Source: Paenibacillus aquistagni (GTDB lineage: Bacteria > Bacillota > Bacilli > Paenibacillales > Paenibacillaceae). From it: DNA of 64,000 bases. Within the stretch, counting starts at the first letter, position 1, and every line of letters starts with the position of its first letter. The stretch is from NCBI RefSeq assembly GCF_900177815.1, contig NZ_FXAZ01000004.1, positions 372,001-436,000 on the forward strand, given 5' to 3'. A program made the position numbers and the translations under genes. The notes beneath the pieces were generated by a model. The model saw nothing but the letters and a program-made list of their open reading frames with translations. It was not told where the DNA came from and searched no databases. Positions 26,089 to 35,238 of the stretch are shown here, one piece after another.

Positions 26089-26565
26089 TTACACCGTTTT
26101 CTTCGCAGGCGAATGTCCAAGCTTCTCTGCCTGCATGCCAAGCTTCTTCAACAGCTCGATCGCCATCTCTTTCTCTTCAAGAGACAAGCCGCTTAATGCC
26201 CGATTCAGCATAAGCGCTTGGCGAGGGAAGATTCTGCCCATTGCTTCTTTGCCTTTCTCTGTCAGCTCCGCATAGATAACGCGGCGATCCTTGGCGCAAG
26301 GATGACGGCGAAGAAAGCCGTTGCGTTCTAGCTTATCGATGACGTAAGTAACGTTGCCGCTTTGCAGCAGCAGCTTGGAGCCGATCTGTTGAATGGGCTG
26401 AGCACCTTTATTGTAGAGTATTTCAAGAACAGCAAAGTCCGTCGGATTAAAACCTTCATTCTTGCAGCATGTGGCGGAATGATCCGAGATGCTCTTGAAT
26501 GCTTTGGAGAATACACGAAACAAGTGCAAGGATACCTCAGTTTCACGATCAAAATAGTCATGCAT
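26089..26565 (-). CDS. MarR family transcriptional regulator
   Basis: A 158-aa winged-helix regulator. The recognition segment is 'LLQSGNVTYVIDKLERNGFLRR', followed by the wing 'HPCAKDRRVIYAELTEKG'. Cys residues in the N-terminal helix ('ATCCKNEG') and in the wing could sense electrophiles or oxidants, but this is inference. It is divergent from a quinone oxidoreductase gene, an arrangement known for MhqR- and YodB-like regulators that control detoxification of quinones. GGTGGGAT precedes ATG 26565. Confidence 0.88.
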   Translation of the reverse strand: MHDYFDRETEVSLHLFRVFSKAFKSISDHSATCCKNEGFNPTDFAVLEILYNKGAQPIQQIGSKLLLQSGNVTYVIDKLERNGFLRRHPCAKDRRVIYAELTEKGKEAMGRIFPRQALMLNRALSGLSLEEKEMAIELLKKLGMQAEKLGHSPAKKTV

Positions 26566-26643
26566 GGTTATCCCACCTTAAACGAATGGTTACGATTTCA
26601 TCTTAGTATGAAAATGATAGCTGAAAATATATCATTAATCACA

Positions 26644-26709
26644 TTTGTGAAAGATTGAACACAAAAAATTTGAAGTTTTCTTGCTTGTAGATTATGGTTA
26701 AAGTATAGA
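26644..26709 (+). promoter_or_regulatory. Quinone oxidoreductase promoter and candidate MarR operator
   Basis: Promoter TTGCTT (26681-26686), 17-bp spacer, TATAGA (26704-26709). Upstream lies an inverted repeat TTTGTG-N10-CACAAA (26644-26665) in the shared intergenic region, a candidate binding site for the divergent MarR protein. Confidence 0.5.
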
Positions 26710-26735
26710 AGTAATGTAAAAGAGGAGGTCGAGTC

Positions 26736-27725
26736 ATGGAACAAACGATGAAAGCCTGTTTGGTGGATGAGTCCAATAACCTGTATTGGGGAGATGTCGA
26801 GAAGCCGATATGCAAAGACGATGAACTGCTCGTTCGCGTGCATGCAACAGCCGTTAATCGGGCAGATCTTCATCAGAAGGAGGGGTTATACCCTGTACCG
26901 CCAGATGCCTCTCCGATCCTAGGGCTTGAGATGGCGGGTACGGTAGAGCAGATCGGCAAGGATGTAAGCGGCTGGCGTGTCGGTGATCGCGTGATGGCGT
27001 TATTGTCAGGAGGGGGTTATGCCCAATATGCAGCCATCAAAGCAGATATCGCGATTGAAGTGCCAGAGGAGCTTCATCTGGATCAAGCGGCATCGATTCC
27101 GGAAGTGTACCTCACTTCATACTTGAACATGCTCCAGCTAGGAGGATTATCGAGCGGAGAGCGGGTACTGATTCATGCAGCGGCAAGCGGGGTCGGTACA
27201 GCATCCATTCAGCTTGCGAAGGCAGTTGGCGCAAAGGTGTACGCGACGGCTGGATCGGAAGAGAAGATTGAAGTGGTGAAGGATCTAGGCGCAGAGCTTG
27301 CTATTTTATATAAAGAACAGTCTTTTCGAGAAATCATACTTAAGGAAACGAACGGCCATGGCGTAGAGCTGGTGATGGACCCGGTTGGCGCTGCTTATTG
27401 GGAGGATAACATGGAGGTGCTGGCGCTTGATGGCCGCATGGTCCTCTACGGAACGATGGGTGGCTCGAAGATCGATCAAGTAGATCTAATGCCTGCCATG
27501 CTTAAGCGAATTCATCTTATCGCAAGCACGCTGAGAGGAATCCCGCATGAGCGTAAAGTAGCGCTTAAGAATGACTTTGTGGAATGGGTTATGCCCAAAT
27601 TCCGCACCGGTGAGATCGTACCAATCATTGATAGCGTGTATGAGTCCTTTGAGGTCAATGAGGCTCATGCCAGAATGAAGAGCAATCAGAACATCGGGAA
27701 GCTCGTTGTGCGCGTTCCCTCCTAA
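26736..27725 (+). CDS. NAD(P)H-quinone oxidoreductase, zinc-independent MDR family (PIG3-like)
   Basis: A 329-aa cytoplasmic enzyme of the medium-chain dehydrogenase/reductase superfamily. 'HATAVNRADLHQKEGLYPVP' and 'PILGLEMAGTVEQIG' are signatures of the PIG3/QOR subgroup; 'IHAAASGVGTASIQLAKAVG' is the NAD(P)H-binding Rossmann motif. The catalytic-zinc Cys and the four-Cys structural zinc loop are absent, as in quinone reductases. It reduces quinones using NADPH. The divergent MarR gene is the probable regulator. Confidence 0.85.
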   Translation: MEQTMKACLVDESNNLYWGDVEKPICKDDELLVRVHATAVNRADLHQKEGLYPVPPDASPILGLEMAGTVEQIGKDVSGWRVGDRVMALLSGGGYAQYAAIKADIAIEVPEELHLDQAASIPEVYLTSYLNMLQLGGLSSGERVLIHAAASGVGTASIQLAKAVGAKVYATAGSEEKIEVVKDLGAELAILYKEQSFREIILKETNGHGVELVMDPVGAAYWEDNMEVLALDGRMVLYGTMGGSKIDQVDLMPAMLKRIHLIASTLRGIPHERKVALKNDFVEWVMPKFRTGEIVPIIDSVYESFEVNEAHARMKSNQNIGKLVVRVPS

Positions 27726-27826
27726 TCGAAGATGTGAGCAAGTCAATAGGTGAATGCTTAGAACAGCATGTACAATGATCATAAACGGAGTAGCTGTGGA
27801 TTTGCAGATCAGAGGGGTATGAGGGA

Positions 27827-28528
27827 ATGAGCGCACTTAAGGTTCATATTGAAGAAGCGGGCTATAGTCCGCAAGACATTAAGATTCACGGAATTTCATT
27901 TCATGTGAATCCTGGAGAATTAGTAGGCTTGATTGGACCTAACGGTGCAGGCAAGAGCACGACGATGAAGACCATCCTTGGCGTAATGAGGGTCGTGAAG
28001 GGAAATATTCAGATAGGCGATGACGGCAAAGGGAAATATGCCTATGTCCCGGAACAGCCTGTCTTGTACGAGACGATGACGATGAAGGAGCATCTTCAGC
28101 TTGCTGCGGCAGCTTACAACATGACGCCGGAGCAGTATGATGAAGTGGAGCGGGAATTAACGGAGCGCTTTCAGATGCAGGATGTACTGCATCAGTATCC
28201 GACAAGCTTCTCTAAGGGGATGCAGCAGAAGCTGATGCTGATTCTCGCATTTATGCTGAAGCCTTCTTTATATATAGTGGATGAGCCCTTTGTAGGCCTT
28301 GATCCAAGGGCAACTAAACGGTTCTTGGATATGCTGAGTGCGGAGCGAGAGCAGGGCGCAGGGGTATTGATGAGCACGCACGTCTTGGATACGGCTGAGC
28401 GTATCTGTGATCGCTTTATTCTTATTCATGGCGGACGAATGATCGCCAATGGAACCTTGGATGAGCTGCGTGAACAAAGCGGCCTTGAAAAGGGAACCCT
28501 TATGGATATTTTCGAGGTGTTAACATGA
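27827..28528 (+). CDS. ecsA: ABC transporter ATPase EcsA
   Basis: A 233-aa ABC ATPase with Walker A GPNGAGKST (about residues 36-44), signature 'FSKGMQQK', Walker B 'LYIVDEPFVGLD' and an H-loop His in 'MSTHVLD'. Sequence and pairing with EcsB identify it as EcsA, which in Bacillus affects protein secretion, regulated intramembrane proteolysis and competence. It overlaps ecsB by 4 bp (28525-28528). No ecsC is present downstream. Confidence 0.88.
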   Translation: MSALKVHIEEAGYSPQDIKIHGISFHVNPGELVGLIGPNGAGKSTTMKTILGVMRVVKGNIQIGDDGKGKYAYVPEQPVLYETMTMKEHLQLAAAAYNMTPEQYDEVERELTERFQMQDVLHQYPTSFSKGMQQKLMLILAFMLKPSLYIVDEPFVGLDPRATKRFLDMLSAEREQGAGVLMSTHVLDTAERICDRFILIHGGRMIANGTLDELREQSGLEKGTLMDIFEVLT

Positions 28529-29811
28529 TGACGCCTTGGAAGCTGGCTGTTCGACGCTATCGCAAGAACCTAAACTATCAGTGGAGGGCGATTCGTACGG
28601 TCATCGATTGGACCGTAGCGCTGTATATTGTCATTCCCGCCGTCCTGCTGGGATCGAAATTCTATCTGGAATGGTGGGAGACACCAGTATTGCCCCCAAT
28701 CTTAAGCCAAGTGAGCAGCATCTGGCTGTATCCATTCCTCTTCCCGTTGTTCTTTGCCAGACTTCGGACGTGGGCAGAGCCAGGGGATATTCTGTTCTTG
28801 CGTCAACGCCCTGATTGGATCCATTCACTCGTCCGCTTTGGACTGCTGGAACTCGGCATTCGCCAGCTTGCAAGCTTCGGCGTACTCATGTTATTGATTA
28901 TGCCGCTGCTGAGAAATAGCTATGATTTTTCCAGTGTGATGCTCTTGCGGCTGTTTTTGTGGGGCATCAGTATGTCCATGCTGTTTGCGCTCGTCAAGAA
29001 TGCCATTCACGTTCAGCTTGCAGGAATGTGGCGAGTGCTGGCCGGATGGCTTTGGAATCTTGTCCTGCTGCTTGCCTTTCGTGCGATGACCGCTTATATC
29101 ATTATGCATCCCTTTGTGTTTGGTTGCGCGCTGATCGCCGTTATTCTGGCCGTGCTGCTTCTTTCTTATTGGCGCGTCCATGTGATGTACACCTATGAGC
29201 GGGATGTGGATCTAGAGCTTGAGATTAAAATGAAGCTGACAGCGATGCTGCTTAAACAAGCCGTTGATGTGAAGCAGCGTAAACGTAAGGGAAGCAAGCC
29301 CCTGCTCTTTCGCCGTTCCGGTTACTTGTATAAATTGAAACGTCCAGGCCAACAGGTTGGTGCTATCGGGGTGAAGACGCTGTGGCGCAGCTCCTCTCAT
29401 ATGATCTTTTACTGGCAGCTGCTTGGAGTCGGCCTTTTTGCGATAGTTGTTAGTGCAGCAGCTTTGCCTGTACTCGGGTATATCGTATTTCCCGTCCTTT
29501 GTATAATTTTAGGGGTATGGTTGAATATGTATTGGCGTGAGCTCGTTGACAGCGACGTATGGAATATGTTCACATTTGATGGGTCGGTGCTTAGCGAAGC
29601 AGCTTTTCATTTCACCTCAGTCAATGCCTTGCTGCCGGGGCTTTTGTGGGGGTTATCCTTTGGACTTATCCTTCAATCCTTTCTGGCTGCGCTCGTATAT
29701 GGCTTGGCTGGCGCATGCGCTGCGCTCTTTCTTGCGCGCATCATAATGACTATGATTGGCTATAAGCGCAAGGAACATGCTAAGCCGCCAGCTTCTGATG
29801 CGACAGCGTGA
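28525..29811 (+). CDS. ecsB: ABC transporter membrane subunit EcsB
   Basis: A 428-aa integral membrane protein of the EcsB family. Hydrophobic segments lie at about residues 28-45, 70-85, 110-130, 140-160, 172-190, 195-215 and several in the C-terminal 150 residues. 'FARLRTWAEPGDILFLRQRP' region is the conserved cytoplasmic loop of the family. The substrate of EcsAB is not established; peptides or their fragments are suspected from B. subtilis work on RasP-dependent proteolysis. It is translationally coupled to ecsA. Confidence 0.87.
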   Translation: MMTPWKLAVRRYRKNLNYQWRAIRTVIDWTVALYIVIPAVLLGSKFYLEWWETPVLPPILSQVSSIWLYPFLFPLFFARLRTWAEPGDILFLRQRPDWIHSLVRFGLLELGIRQLASFGVLMLLIMPLLRNSYDFSSVMLLRLFLWGISMSMLFALVKNAIHVQLAGMWRVLAGWLWNLVLLLAFRAMTAYIIMHPFVFGCALIAVILAVLLLSYWRVHVMYTYERDVDLELEIKMKLTAMLLKQAVDVKQRKRKGSKPLLFRRSGYLYKLKRPGQQVGAIGVKTLWRSSSHMIFYWQLLGVGLFAIVVSAAALPVLGYIVFPVLCIILGVWLNMYWRELVDSDVWNMFTFDGSVLSEAAFHFTSVNALLPGLLWGLSFGLILQSFLAALVYGLAGACAALFLARIIMTMIGYKRKEHAKPPASDATA

Positions 29812-29911
29812 TGCTTGATGCTTGATGCCCAATGAATCAACAACCATAAGCATGATTCCTTCTCCATTGGGTACGCTAACCATAAGGTTAATTCCCTTGA
29901 GGAGGATGGCT

Positions 29912-30313
29912 ATGGAACAGTCCGTACTAAGATTTCAATTCAAGGATGCGGCAGGTCTTTCGCATGCCTTTGATACGCTGCAGGAGCTTGGGTATGATCC
30001 TGTCAGAGAGCAAGGCCATTTGCTGCATATTCATATTGAACGTCAGGATCTGACCTCAGCGCTGGAGATTGCCGAGGCTTGTGGCGGGCAGTTGGTTGAG
30101 GAGGCTGGCAGGTCTGAAATGAACGTAATGGATGAGGCATACGGGATGCATATGATCCCGATACCCGCACATCTTGTCAATGAAGATTGGGCGGATGATG
30201 CTGCCTACGCAGTAGTTGATCCAAGAGGAGACGACTTGTCCCATCGAGAGGAAGAAGCGATCGGGTGGGATGATGAGCTCAGCAATCAATTTCCTGGCGG
30301 TGTGCATCTGTAA
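29912..30313 (+). CDS. Conserved hypothetical protein
   Basis: A 133-aa soluble protein without recognised domain. Residues 1-65 alternate hydrophobic and charged residues in a pattern suggesting an alpha/beta ferredoxin-like or ACT-like fold; the C-terminal half is strongly acidic (Asp and Glu stretches) and ends 'FPGGVHL'. ATG 29912 is chosen because GGAGG (29901-29905) is 6 nt upstream; ATG 29906 is adjacent to it. It follows ecsB by 100 bp and is convergent with the flavoprotein gene. Confidence 0.65.
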   Translation: MEQSVLRFQFKDAAGLSHAFDTLQELGYDPVREQGHLLHIHIERQDLTSALEIAEACGGQLVEEAGRSEMNVMDEAYGMHMIPIPAHLVNEDWADDAAYAVVDPRGDDLSHREEEAIGWDDELSNQFPGGVHL

Positions 30314-30335
30314 GTGGGCCGCTGGTATACAACTT

Positions 30336-30384
30336 GCAGCAAGCAGGAGGAGCTATGGTTTCATACCATGCTCCTGCATGCTGC
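30336..30384. terminator. Hairpin between convergent genes
   Basis: GCAGC (30336-30340) and GCAGGAG (30343-30349) pair with CTCCTGC (30371-30377) and GCTGC (30380-30384), with an inner ATGG/CCAT pairing. No T run follows, so termination efficiency is uncertain. Confidence 0.4.
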
Positions 30385-30394
30385 TATCAACGGC

Positions 30395-31666
30395 CTAACC
30401 GCCTAACTCCTGTTGAGCGGCATGATGACCTGCTGTATAGCCTGTCGCAAAGGCTGCTGTAATATTGTAGCCACCCGTATATCCATGAATATCAAGTATT
30501 TCCCCGCAGAAAAACAGTCCTCTTATGACTTTTGATTCCATGGACTTTGGATGTATTTCTTTGAGGTTTACACCCCCGCCTGTTACGAAAGCTTCCTCTA
30601 ATGAGCGTGTTCCGCTTATTTTCATAGGGAAGGCTTTGATGAGCTGACACCATTCCGCCCACTGCTTCTTTTGCACATGATCATACGTAGTTGCTTCATC
30701 GATATCGGACATCTTCAGAAGCAGCGGTGCCATGCGCTCAGGGATCATCTGCTTGATAATGTTCTTTATCGCCTTTTTGGGCTCCTTTGACCAGATATTC
30801 AGTCCCCATTGGCTGATCGCCTCAACGCTTAATTCAGGCTTAAGGTCGATAGAGATGGAGACCGTTTCCCTTCCAGAGCGCTTAAGCTCCTTCACTACGA
30901 ACTGGCTGCATCGCAGCGCCGCAGGCCCTGATAATCCAAAGTGAGTAAAGATTAGATCTCCTTCATGAGTCACGAGCTTCTTTCCTTTTTCATTCCATAC
31001 CGTAACAGCAATGTCGCGCAGCGATAATCCTTGAAGCACCTTATCCCGAATAAATGAGGCATTCGAGGTTAGAGGCACCTCTGTCGGATACAGCTCTGTA
31101 ATCGTATGTCCCGCAGCTTGAGCCCAAGGATAGCCGTCTCCTGTCGATCCTGTATGGGGAACGGAGCAGCCTCCCGTGGCCAAAATGACAGCATCAGCCT
31201 CCAGCACGGCCTGATTGTGCAGCACGACGCCGGTTACGGCCCCATCTTCATACAAGAGACGCTCCACAGGTTCATTGGTCCGAAGCTGAACGCCTAAGCG
31301 GACGGCTTCTCCAATCAGCGCATCTACGACGGTCTTGGCCTTATCGGATACAGGGAACATGCGTCCATGGTCCTCTTCCTTCAAGCGAATGCCAAGCTGT
31401 TCAAAAAAAGCAATAATTCGCTCTGGGTTCATATGCTGCAGCGCGCTGTGAAGAAAGCGCCCATTGCCAGGGATGTAGCGAATCAGTTCATCTATGGGCT
31501 TGTTATTCGTGACATTGCATCGCCCGCCCCCAGATATGGCAAGCTTGCGGCCGAGTTTGTTTCCTTTATCGACAAGGGTGACCTTCGCTTTTTGCTCAGC
31601 GGCAGCGATGGCTGCCATGAGGCCGGAAGGCCCGCCTCCAACAACGATGACTTGAATGGGTTGCAT
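30395..31666 (-). CDS. HI0933-like (BaiN/YtfP/YhiN family) FAD-dependent oxidoreductase
   Basis: A 423-aa flavoprotein of the HI0933/YhiN family. The N-terminal dinucleotide-binding motif '[12 protein letters not shown]' is followed by '[16 protein letters not shown]', the hallmark of the family, and C-terminal '[16 protein letters not shown]' completes the FAD site. The reaction is unknown; YtfP is the B. subtilis counterpart. ATG 31666 follows AAAGGAG; a longer frame to 31699 overlaps that site. It is divergent from the kinase gene. Confidence 0.85.
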   Translation of the reverse strand: MQPIQVIVVGGGPSGLMAAIAAAEQKAKVTLVDKGNKLGRKLAISGGGRCNVTNNKPIDELIRYIPGNGRFLHSALQHMNPERIIAFFEQLGIRLKEEDHGRMFPVSDKAKTVVDALIGEAVRLGVQLRTNEPVERLLYEDGAVTGVVLHNQAVLEADAVILATGGCSVPHTGSTGDGYPWAQAAGHTITELYPTEVPLTSNASFIRDKVLQGLSLRDIAVTVWNEKGKKLVTHEGDLIFTHFGLSGPAALRCSQFVVKELKRSGRETVSISIDLKPELSVEAISQWGLNIWSKEPKKAIKNIIKQMIPERMAPLLLKMSDIDEATTYDHVQKKQWAEWCQLIKAFPMKISGTRSLEEAFVTGGGVNLKEIHPKSMESKVIRGLFFCGEILDIHGYTGGYNITAAFATGYTAGHHAAQQELGG

Positions 31667-31864
31667 GAAAGACTCCTTTTTTACAGGTTCGATTATCAAT
31701 TTTACATATTAAAATGAAAGTTTTCTTGTATCATTGTAGCCTTGTTCATGTCGATTGCAACCAAAAAACATAAAAAGTTGTTAAAAGATGTACTTTAGTG
31801 ATTGTTTTAACAGCATGAGTATGTTTTAATACAGGCAGAAATAACCAGCGGAAGAAGGGAGATT

Positions 31865-33574
31865 ATGTACGCTGCTTTAAAGGAAACACTGCTTCAGGTG
31901 TTCATTGCTTATCTTCCGGCTTTTTCCTGCCAGATTTACACGATGAAGCCGGAGCGTATTTCTAAGGCTCACTATAACATTGGATTTTTCTCATCCTTAT
32001 CGGTGCTGCTGTGCATGATGCTCTCCTTTTATTATTTTAAGGCAACGGTCCAACCATTTGATTTTCGGCTTATTCCTTATACGCTAGGTATTTTGTACGG
32101 TGGGTATTTGATGGGGAGCTTCATCGTTGGCTTTTACATTCTTGTGCTGATCGGATTCAGCTTCGCCGATTATCCTGTTGCCATGTGGAGCGATGCCTTA
32201 ATTTATTTGACACCGTTTTTATTTCTGTATATCAGCAAATTTCGACAGGCTGGCACACGCAAGCGTGTATACATTGTCATGAGCTTCGCGGTGCTTGGTA
32301 TTTTGCTGTATTTTGTCTATTATGTCATTGCATTGTGGAATCATACGATTATATTTGATATGGAAGTTCTATTGTTTATGACGATCTTTGGTGCTGTATT
32401 TCTTGGGGCGGCGGGACTTGTCGTATACTTTGTTGAGAGCGCAAGAGAAAAGGCTTATCTCCAGCAGGGCTATATCTCGGTCTGGCGGCAGTATCGCCAG
32501 GAGGCCCATAAGCTGCATCAGGTTATCGATGCGACGCCGCTTGGCGTTATATCCGTTGATGCAAACGAGCGTATTACAGGTATCAATCAGATGATGCTGT
32601 CTATGCTTTTCCGTGAAGACAATATACCGCAGGGCAACCACCTGATTGGCAGAGAGTACCACAGCGTCATACAGACGACAAGGTTCTGGCGCGGCCAGGA
32701 ACTGCTTGTGCATCGCGTCTTGCGTGGGGAAAGCCTGCAGAGCGATGTGATTACGGTTGAAGATCGGACTTATCTCATCCGCGCCGCTTCGATGAAGAAT
32801 CAAGAGACAGGAGAGATTGTCGGCGCTGTTGCAATGATGCATGATATTACGGAGCTCGTTCAGCTTCGTGCGGAGATGGGCAATATGGAGCGGTTGAGCC
32901 TGGTTGGCCAGATGGCAGCCAGCATTACGCATGAGATCCGCAATCCTATGGCTGTCGTTCGAGGCTTTATCCAATTAATGAAGCAGAAGAGTCCAGACCA
33001 TCTTGATGACTACTACAAGATCGTAATGGAGGAGCTGGACCGAGCTAATAGTATTATCAATGACTTCTTGTCTTTGGCTCAGAACCGTATCGTGGAAAAA
33101 GAAAGAATCCATCTGCATGACCTCATCAATACAATCTCTCCGCTGCTTCAAGCGGATGCGAATCTTAGAGGTCAGGAGATTATGCTGAAGCTTCAGGAAT
33201 GTGTGCCAGAGCTGCTTCTTAATCCGAAGGAGATCAAGCAGCTGCTGTTGAATTTGGCGCGCAATGCGATGGAGGCCATGGACGAGAAGGGCAGCTTGAT
33301 TATCGAGACTCGTTATGAAGGGCAAGGCGTTGACCTGATCGTGAAGGATAACGGACCCGGCATTCCGAAGGCCACACTGGATAAGCTCTTTGAACCTTTT
33401 TTCACGACAAAAACCAAAGGAACAGGGCTTGGCCTGCCGTTATGCTTAAGTATCGTGGAGCGGCATAACGGAACGATTCGCGTGGAATCGGAGGAGGGCC
33501 AAGGCACGACCTTTATTGTTTCCTTCCGAACCGAAGATACGCTGCAAGCGATGCTGCAGCCGCAGGCAATCTAA
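31865..33574 (+). CDS. Orphan membrane sensor histidine kinase, KinB-like
   Basis: A 569-aa kinase. Six predicted transmembrane helices form residues 1-190 (5TMR-LYT/KinB-like block). A PAS domain follows (about 220-335, 'VIDATPLGVISVDANERITGIN'), then a HisKA domain with phospho-acceptor His356 in 'ASITHEIRNPMAVVRGF', and a HATPase_c domain with 'NLARNAMEAM', 'DNGPGIP' and 'GTGLGLPL'. No response regulator gene is adjacent, the rule for kinases feeding Spo0F in the sporulation phosphorelay, and architecture resembles KinB. Which signal it reads is not visible. Confidence 0.85.
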   Translation: MYAALKETLLQVFIAYLPAFSCQIYTMKPERISKAHYNIGFFSSLSVLLCMMLSFYYFKATVQPFDFRLIPYTLGILYGGYLMGSFIVGFYILVLIGFSFADYPVAMWSDALIYLTPFLFLYISKFRQAGTRKRVYIVMSFAVLGILLYFVYYVIALWNHTIIFDMEVLLFMTIFGAVFLGAAGLVVYFVESAREKAYLQQGYISVWRQYRQEAHKLHQVIDATPLGVISVDANERITGINQMMLSMLFREDNIPQGNHLIGREYHSVIQTTRFWRGQELLVHRVLRGESLQSDVITVEDRTYLIRAASMKNQETGEIVGAVAMMHDITELVQLRAEMGNMERLSLVGQMAASITHEIRNPMAVVRGFIQLMKQKSPDHLDDYYKIVMEELDRANSIINDFLSLAQNRIVEKERIHLHDLINTISPLLQADANLRGQEIMLKLQECVPELLLNPKEIKQLLLNLARNAMEAMDEKGSLIIETRYEGQGVDLIVKDNGPGIPKATLDKLFEPFFTTKTKGTGLGLPLCLSIVERHNGTIRVESEEGQGTTFIVSFRTEDTLQAMLQPQAI

Positions 33575-33595
33575 CAACATGATTGGGAGGACGAT

Positions 33596-34354
33596 ATGGA
33601 TGTCATACAGCTTGGGCCACTAGCCTTGAAGGGAGATCTGCTCGCACTGATTGGCGCGCTGATTCTCGCGGCAGTGACCGTGATGCTTCGTCTGAAATTA
33701 GAAAACAAATCAGCCAAGCCTTGGGTGGAATGGGCTATGACCGTGATGCTTGCGCTGCTGCTGAATGAGAAGTTCGGCTACTTATGGGATTCGCCATCTG
33801 TATTATGGGAGCAGCCGAAAGCGTTATTATTTTTATCGGGTGCTTCCATGAATGGCAATGTCCTGCTGGTCATCGGCCTGCTCTCATGGTCCATTCTGTA
33901 TGTACGCAAGCAAGAGCTGTCATTGGCTGTGCTGACGGACCTTGCAGCACAAGGATATCTGATGTGGATGGCGGGATATGGCTTCTTGTACAGCTATATT
34001 GGCAGAACGGCGCCAGGGATGACGGCCTTCCCTCTGCCGGGCGGAATTGCCGAGGCCTTGCCGCCGATTGAAGCCTTCGTAGCGATGATCGTGCTGCTGG
34101 TGCTGTGGTTATTAAGGAGACCTCTTGGCTCGCTTAAGGATGCGCAGTACAGCACGCTCTTGATGGGCACCTCAGGCCTGCTCCTGAGCCTGATGACTGT
34201 GCAGGAGATCGCGTGGATGGGACTCTCCGGCACCCAATGGCTCTATGTCTTTTTATTGATCTGCTGTTACTTCATTACCCGCGAGCGGGAGCGCCGCAGA
34301 GTGCAAACGAAGCTGAAGGAAGAACAAGACCTGGAGAATATTCAGAAGGCTTAA
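33596..34354 (+). CDS. Hypothetical polytopic membrane protein
   Basis: A 252-aa protein with about seven hydrophobic segments and a basic, then acidic, C-terminal cytoplasmic tail. I do not recognise a family with certainty; the arrangement of helices and the loop 'FLSGASMNGN' faintly recall prolipoprotein diacylglyceryl transferase, but the catalytic motifs of that enzyme are not visible. It starts 22 bp after the kinase gene with GGGAGG before its ATG, so the two are probably co-transcribed and the protein might act with the kinase (inference). Confidence 0.7.
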   Translation: MDVIQLGPLALKGDLLALIGALILAAVTVMLRLKLENKSAKPWVEWAMTVMLALLLNEKFGYLWDSPSVLWEQPKALLFLSGASMNGNVLLVIGLLSWSILYVRKQELSLAVLTDLAAQGYLMWMAGYGFLYSYIGRTAPGMTAFPLPGGIAEALPPIEAFVAMIVLLVLWLLRRPLGSLKDAQYSTLLMGTSGLLLSLMTVQEIAWMGLSGTQWLYVFLLICCYFITRERERRRVQTKLKEEQDLENIQKA

Positions 34355-34419
34355 AGTGAAAATAGGCACCAGAATCAGCCTTATAAGAGTGATCTGCTCT
34401 CCTTGTTGGCATGCTCACC

Positions 34420-34449
34420 GGATAATCCTGTCACTGCCCGCACATAATA
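34420..34449 (+). promoter_or_regulatory. Forespore (sigma-G/sigma-F)-like promoter
   Basis: GGATA (34420-34424), 18-bp spacer, CATAATA (34443-34449). The -10 agrees with sigma-G; the -35 differs from consensus at one position. It lies 34 bp before the small ORF at 34484. Confidence 0.4.
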
Positions 34450-34483
34450 GCCTTGACTTATATGTGGGAAGGGAGGGATATTT

Positions 34484-34600
34484 GTGAGCAACAACAAATC
34501 CAAAGAGCAAGAGATGCAAGAGAAGGCGAACCGTGGACTAAAAAATGCTTCCAGTATGCCGGATAAGAAGCTAGACGGACCGAACCGTCCATCCGTGTAG
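34484..34600 (+). CDS. Small hydrophilic protein, possible spore protein
   Basis: A 38-aa frame from GTG 34484 to TAG 34600 with an excellent ribosome site GGGAGG (34471-34476). The product is rich in Lys, Asn, Glu and Ser, with no hydrophobic segment and a Pro-rich end (GPNRPSV). Size and composition recall minor small acid-soluble spore proteins, and the upstream forespore-like promoter agrees, but I cannot match it to a named family. Confidence 0.6.
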   Translation: MSNNKSKEQEMQEKANRGLKNASSMPDKKLDGPNRPSV

Positions 34601-34715
34601 CTCGAACATGTTGTCCGGTTACCCTTGCTTTCACTTCTAGGCATGGTACAATATTTACCGATAGAGTTGTGTGATGAGTCTATCGGAACATACTTTACTT
34701 TAGGAGTGAACGAGG

Positions 34716-35150
34716 ATGTCGATGTCATTCGAGCAATATATGCGTGATATGGTCCAGCCAATGCGTGATGAGTTGACGAAGGTTGGCTTTATCGAGCTGC
34801 GCACAGCAGAAGAAGTGGAAGAGCAGCTTCCAACTGCTAAGGGCACAGCCCTAGTCGTGGTGAACTCCGTATGTGGTTGTGCTGCGGGACAATGTCGTCC
34901 AGGCGTTCGCCAATCCTTGGAGGCTGATGCAGCACCGGATCATTTGTTTACGGTGTTCGCTGGACAAGATAAGGAAGCAACAGCGAAGGCGCGCGAATAC
35001 TTTGCGCCGTATCCGCCATCTTCTCCATCCATTGCGTTGATGAAGGATGGGGAGCTCGTATACTTTATCGAGCGCCATAGTGTGGAGAATCGCTCTGCAG
35101 AGGAGATTGCCGCTGATTTGACGGCTGCTTACGAGCGCTTCTGCAAATAG
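34716..35150 (+). CDS. Bacilliredoxin (BrxA/BrxB, YphP/YqiW family)
   Basis: A 144-aa thioredoxin-fold protein with the unusual CGC active site (Cys53-Gly54-Cys55) in 'SVCGCAAGQCRPG'. Bacilliredoxins remove bacillithiol from mixed disulfides on proteins after oxidative stress, in the cytoplasm. Two paralogues exist in B. subtilis; sequence alone does not tell me which this is. The gene stands alone with its own terminator. Together with bshB2 at 1.9 kb it shows that the organism uses bacillithiol. Confidence 0.9.
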   Translation: MSMSFEQYMRDMVQPMRDELTKVGFIELRTAEEVEEQLPTAKGTALVVVNSVCGCAAGQCRPGVRQSLEADAAPDHLFTVFAGQDKEATAKAREYFAPYPPSSPSIALMKDGELVYFIERHSVENRSAEEIAADLTAAYERFCK

Positions 35151-35172
35151 AACCTCATAGAAGGACGAAAGC

Positions 35173-35204
35173 CCCCGCGCATGTGAATGTGCGGGGATTT
35201 TTGC
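35173..35204 (+). terminator. Terminator after bacilliredoxin gene
   Basis: CCCCGCGCAT pairs with ATGTGCGGGG (35187-35196), one G-U pair, followed by ATTTTT. Confidence 0.8.
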
Positions 35205-35238
35205 ACAATATTGGAGCATTGGAAAGGAGAACACGGAG

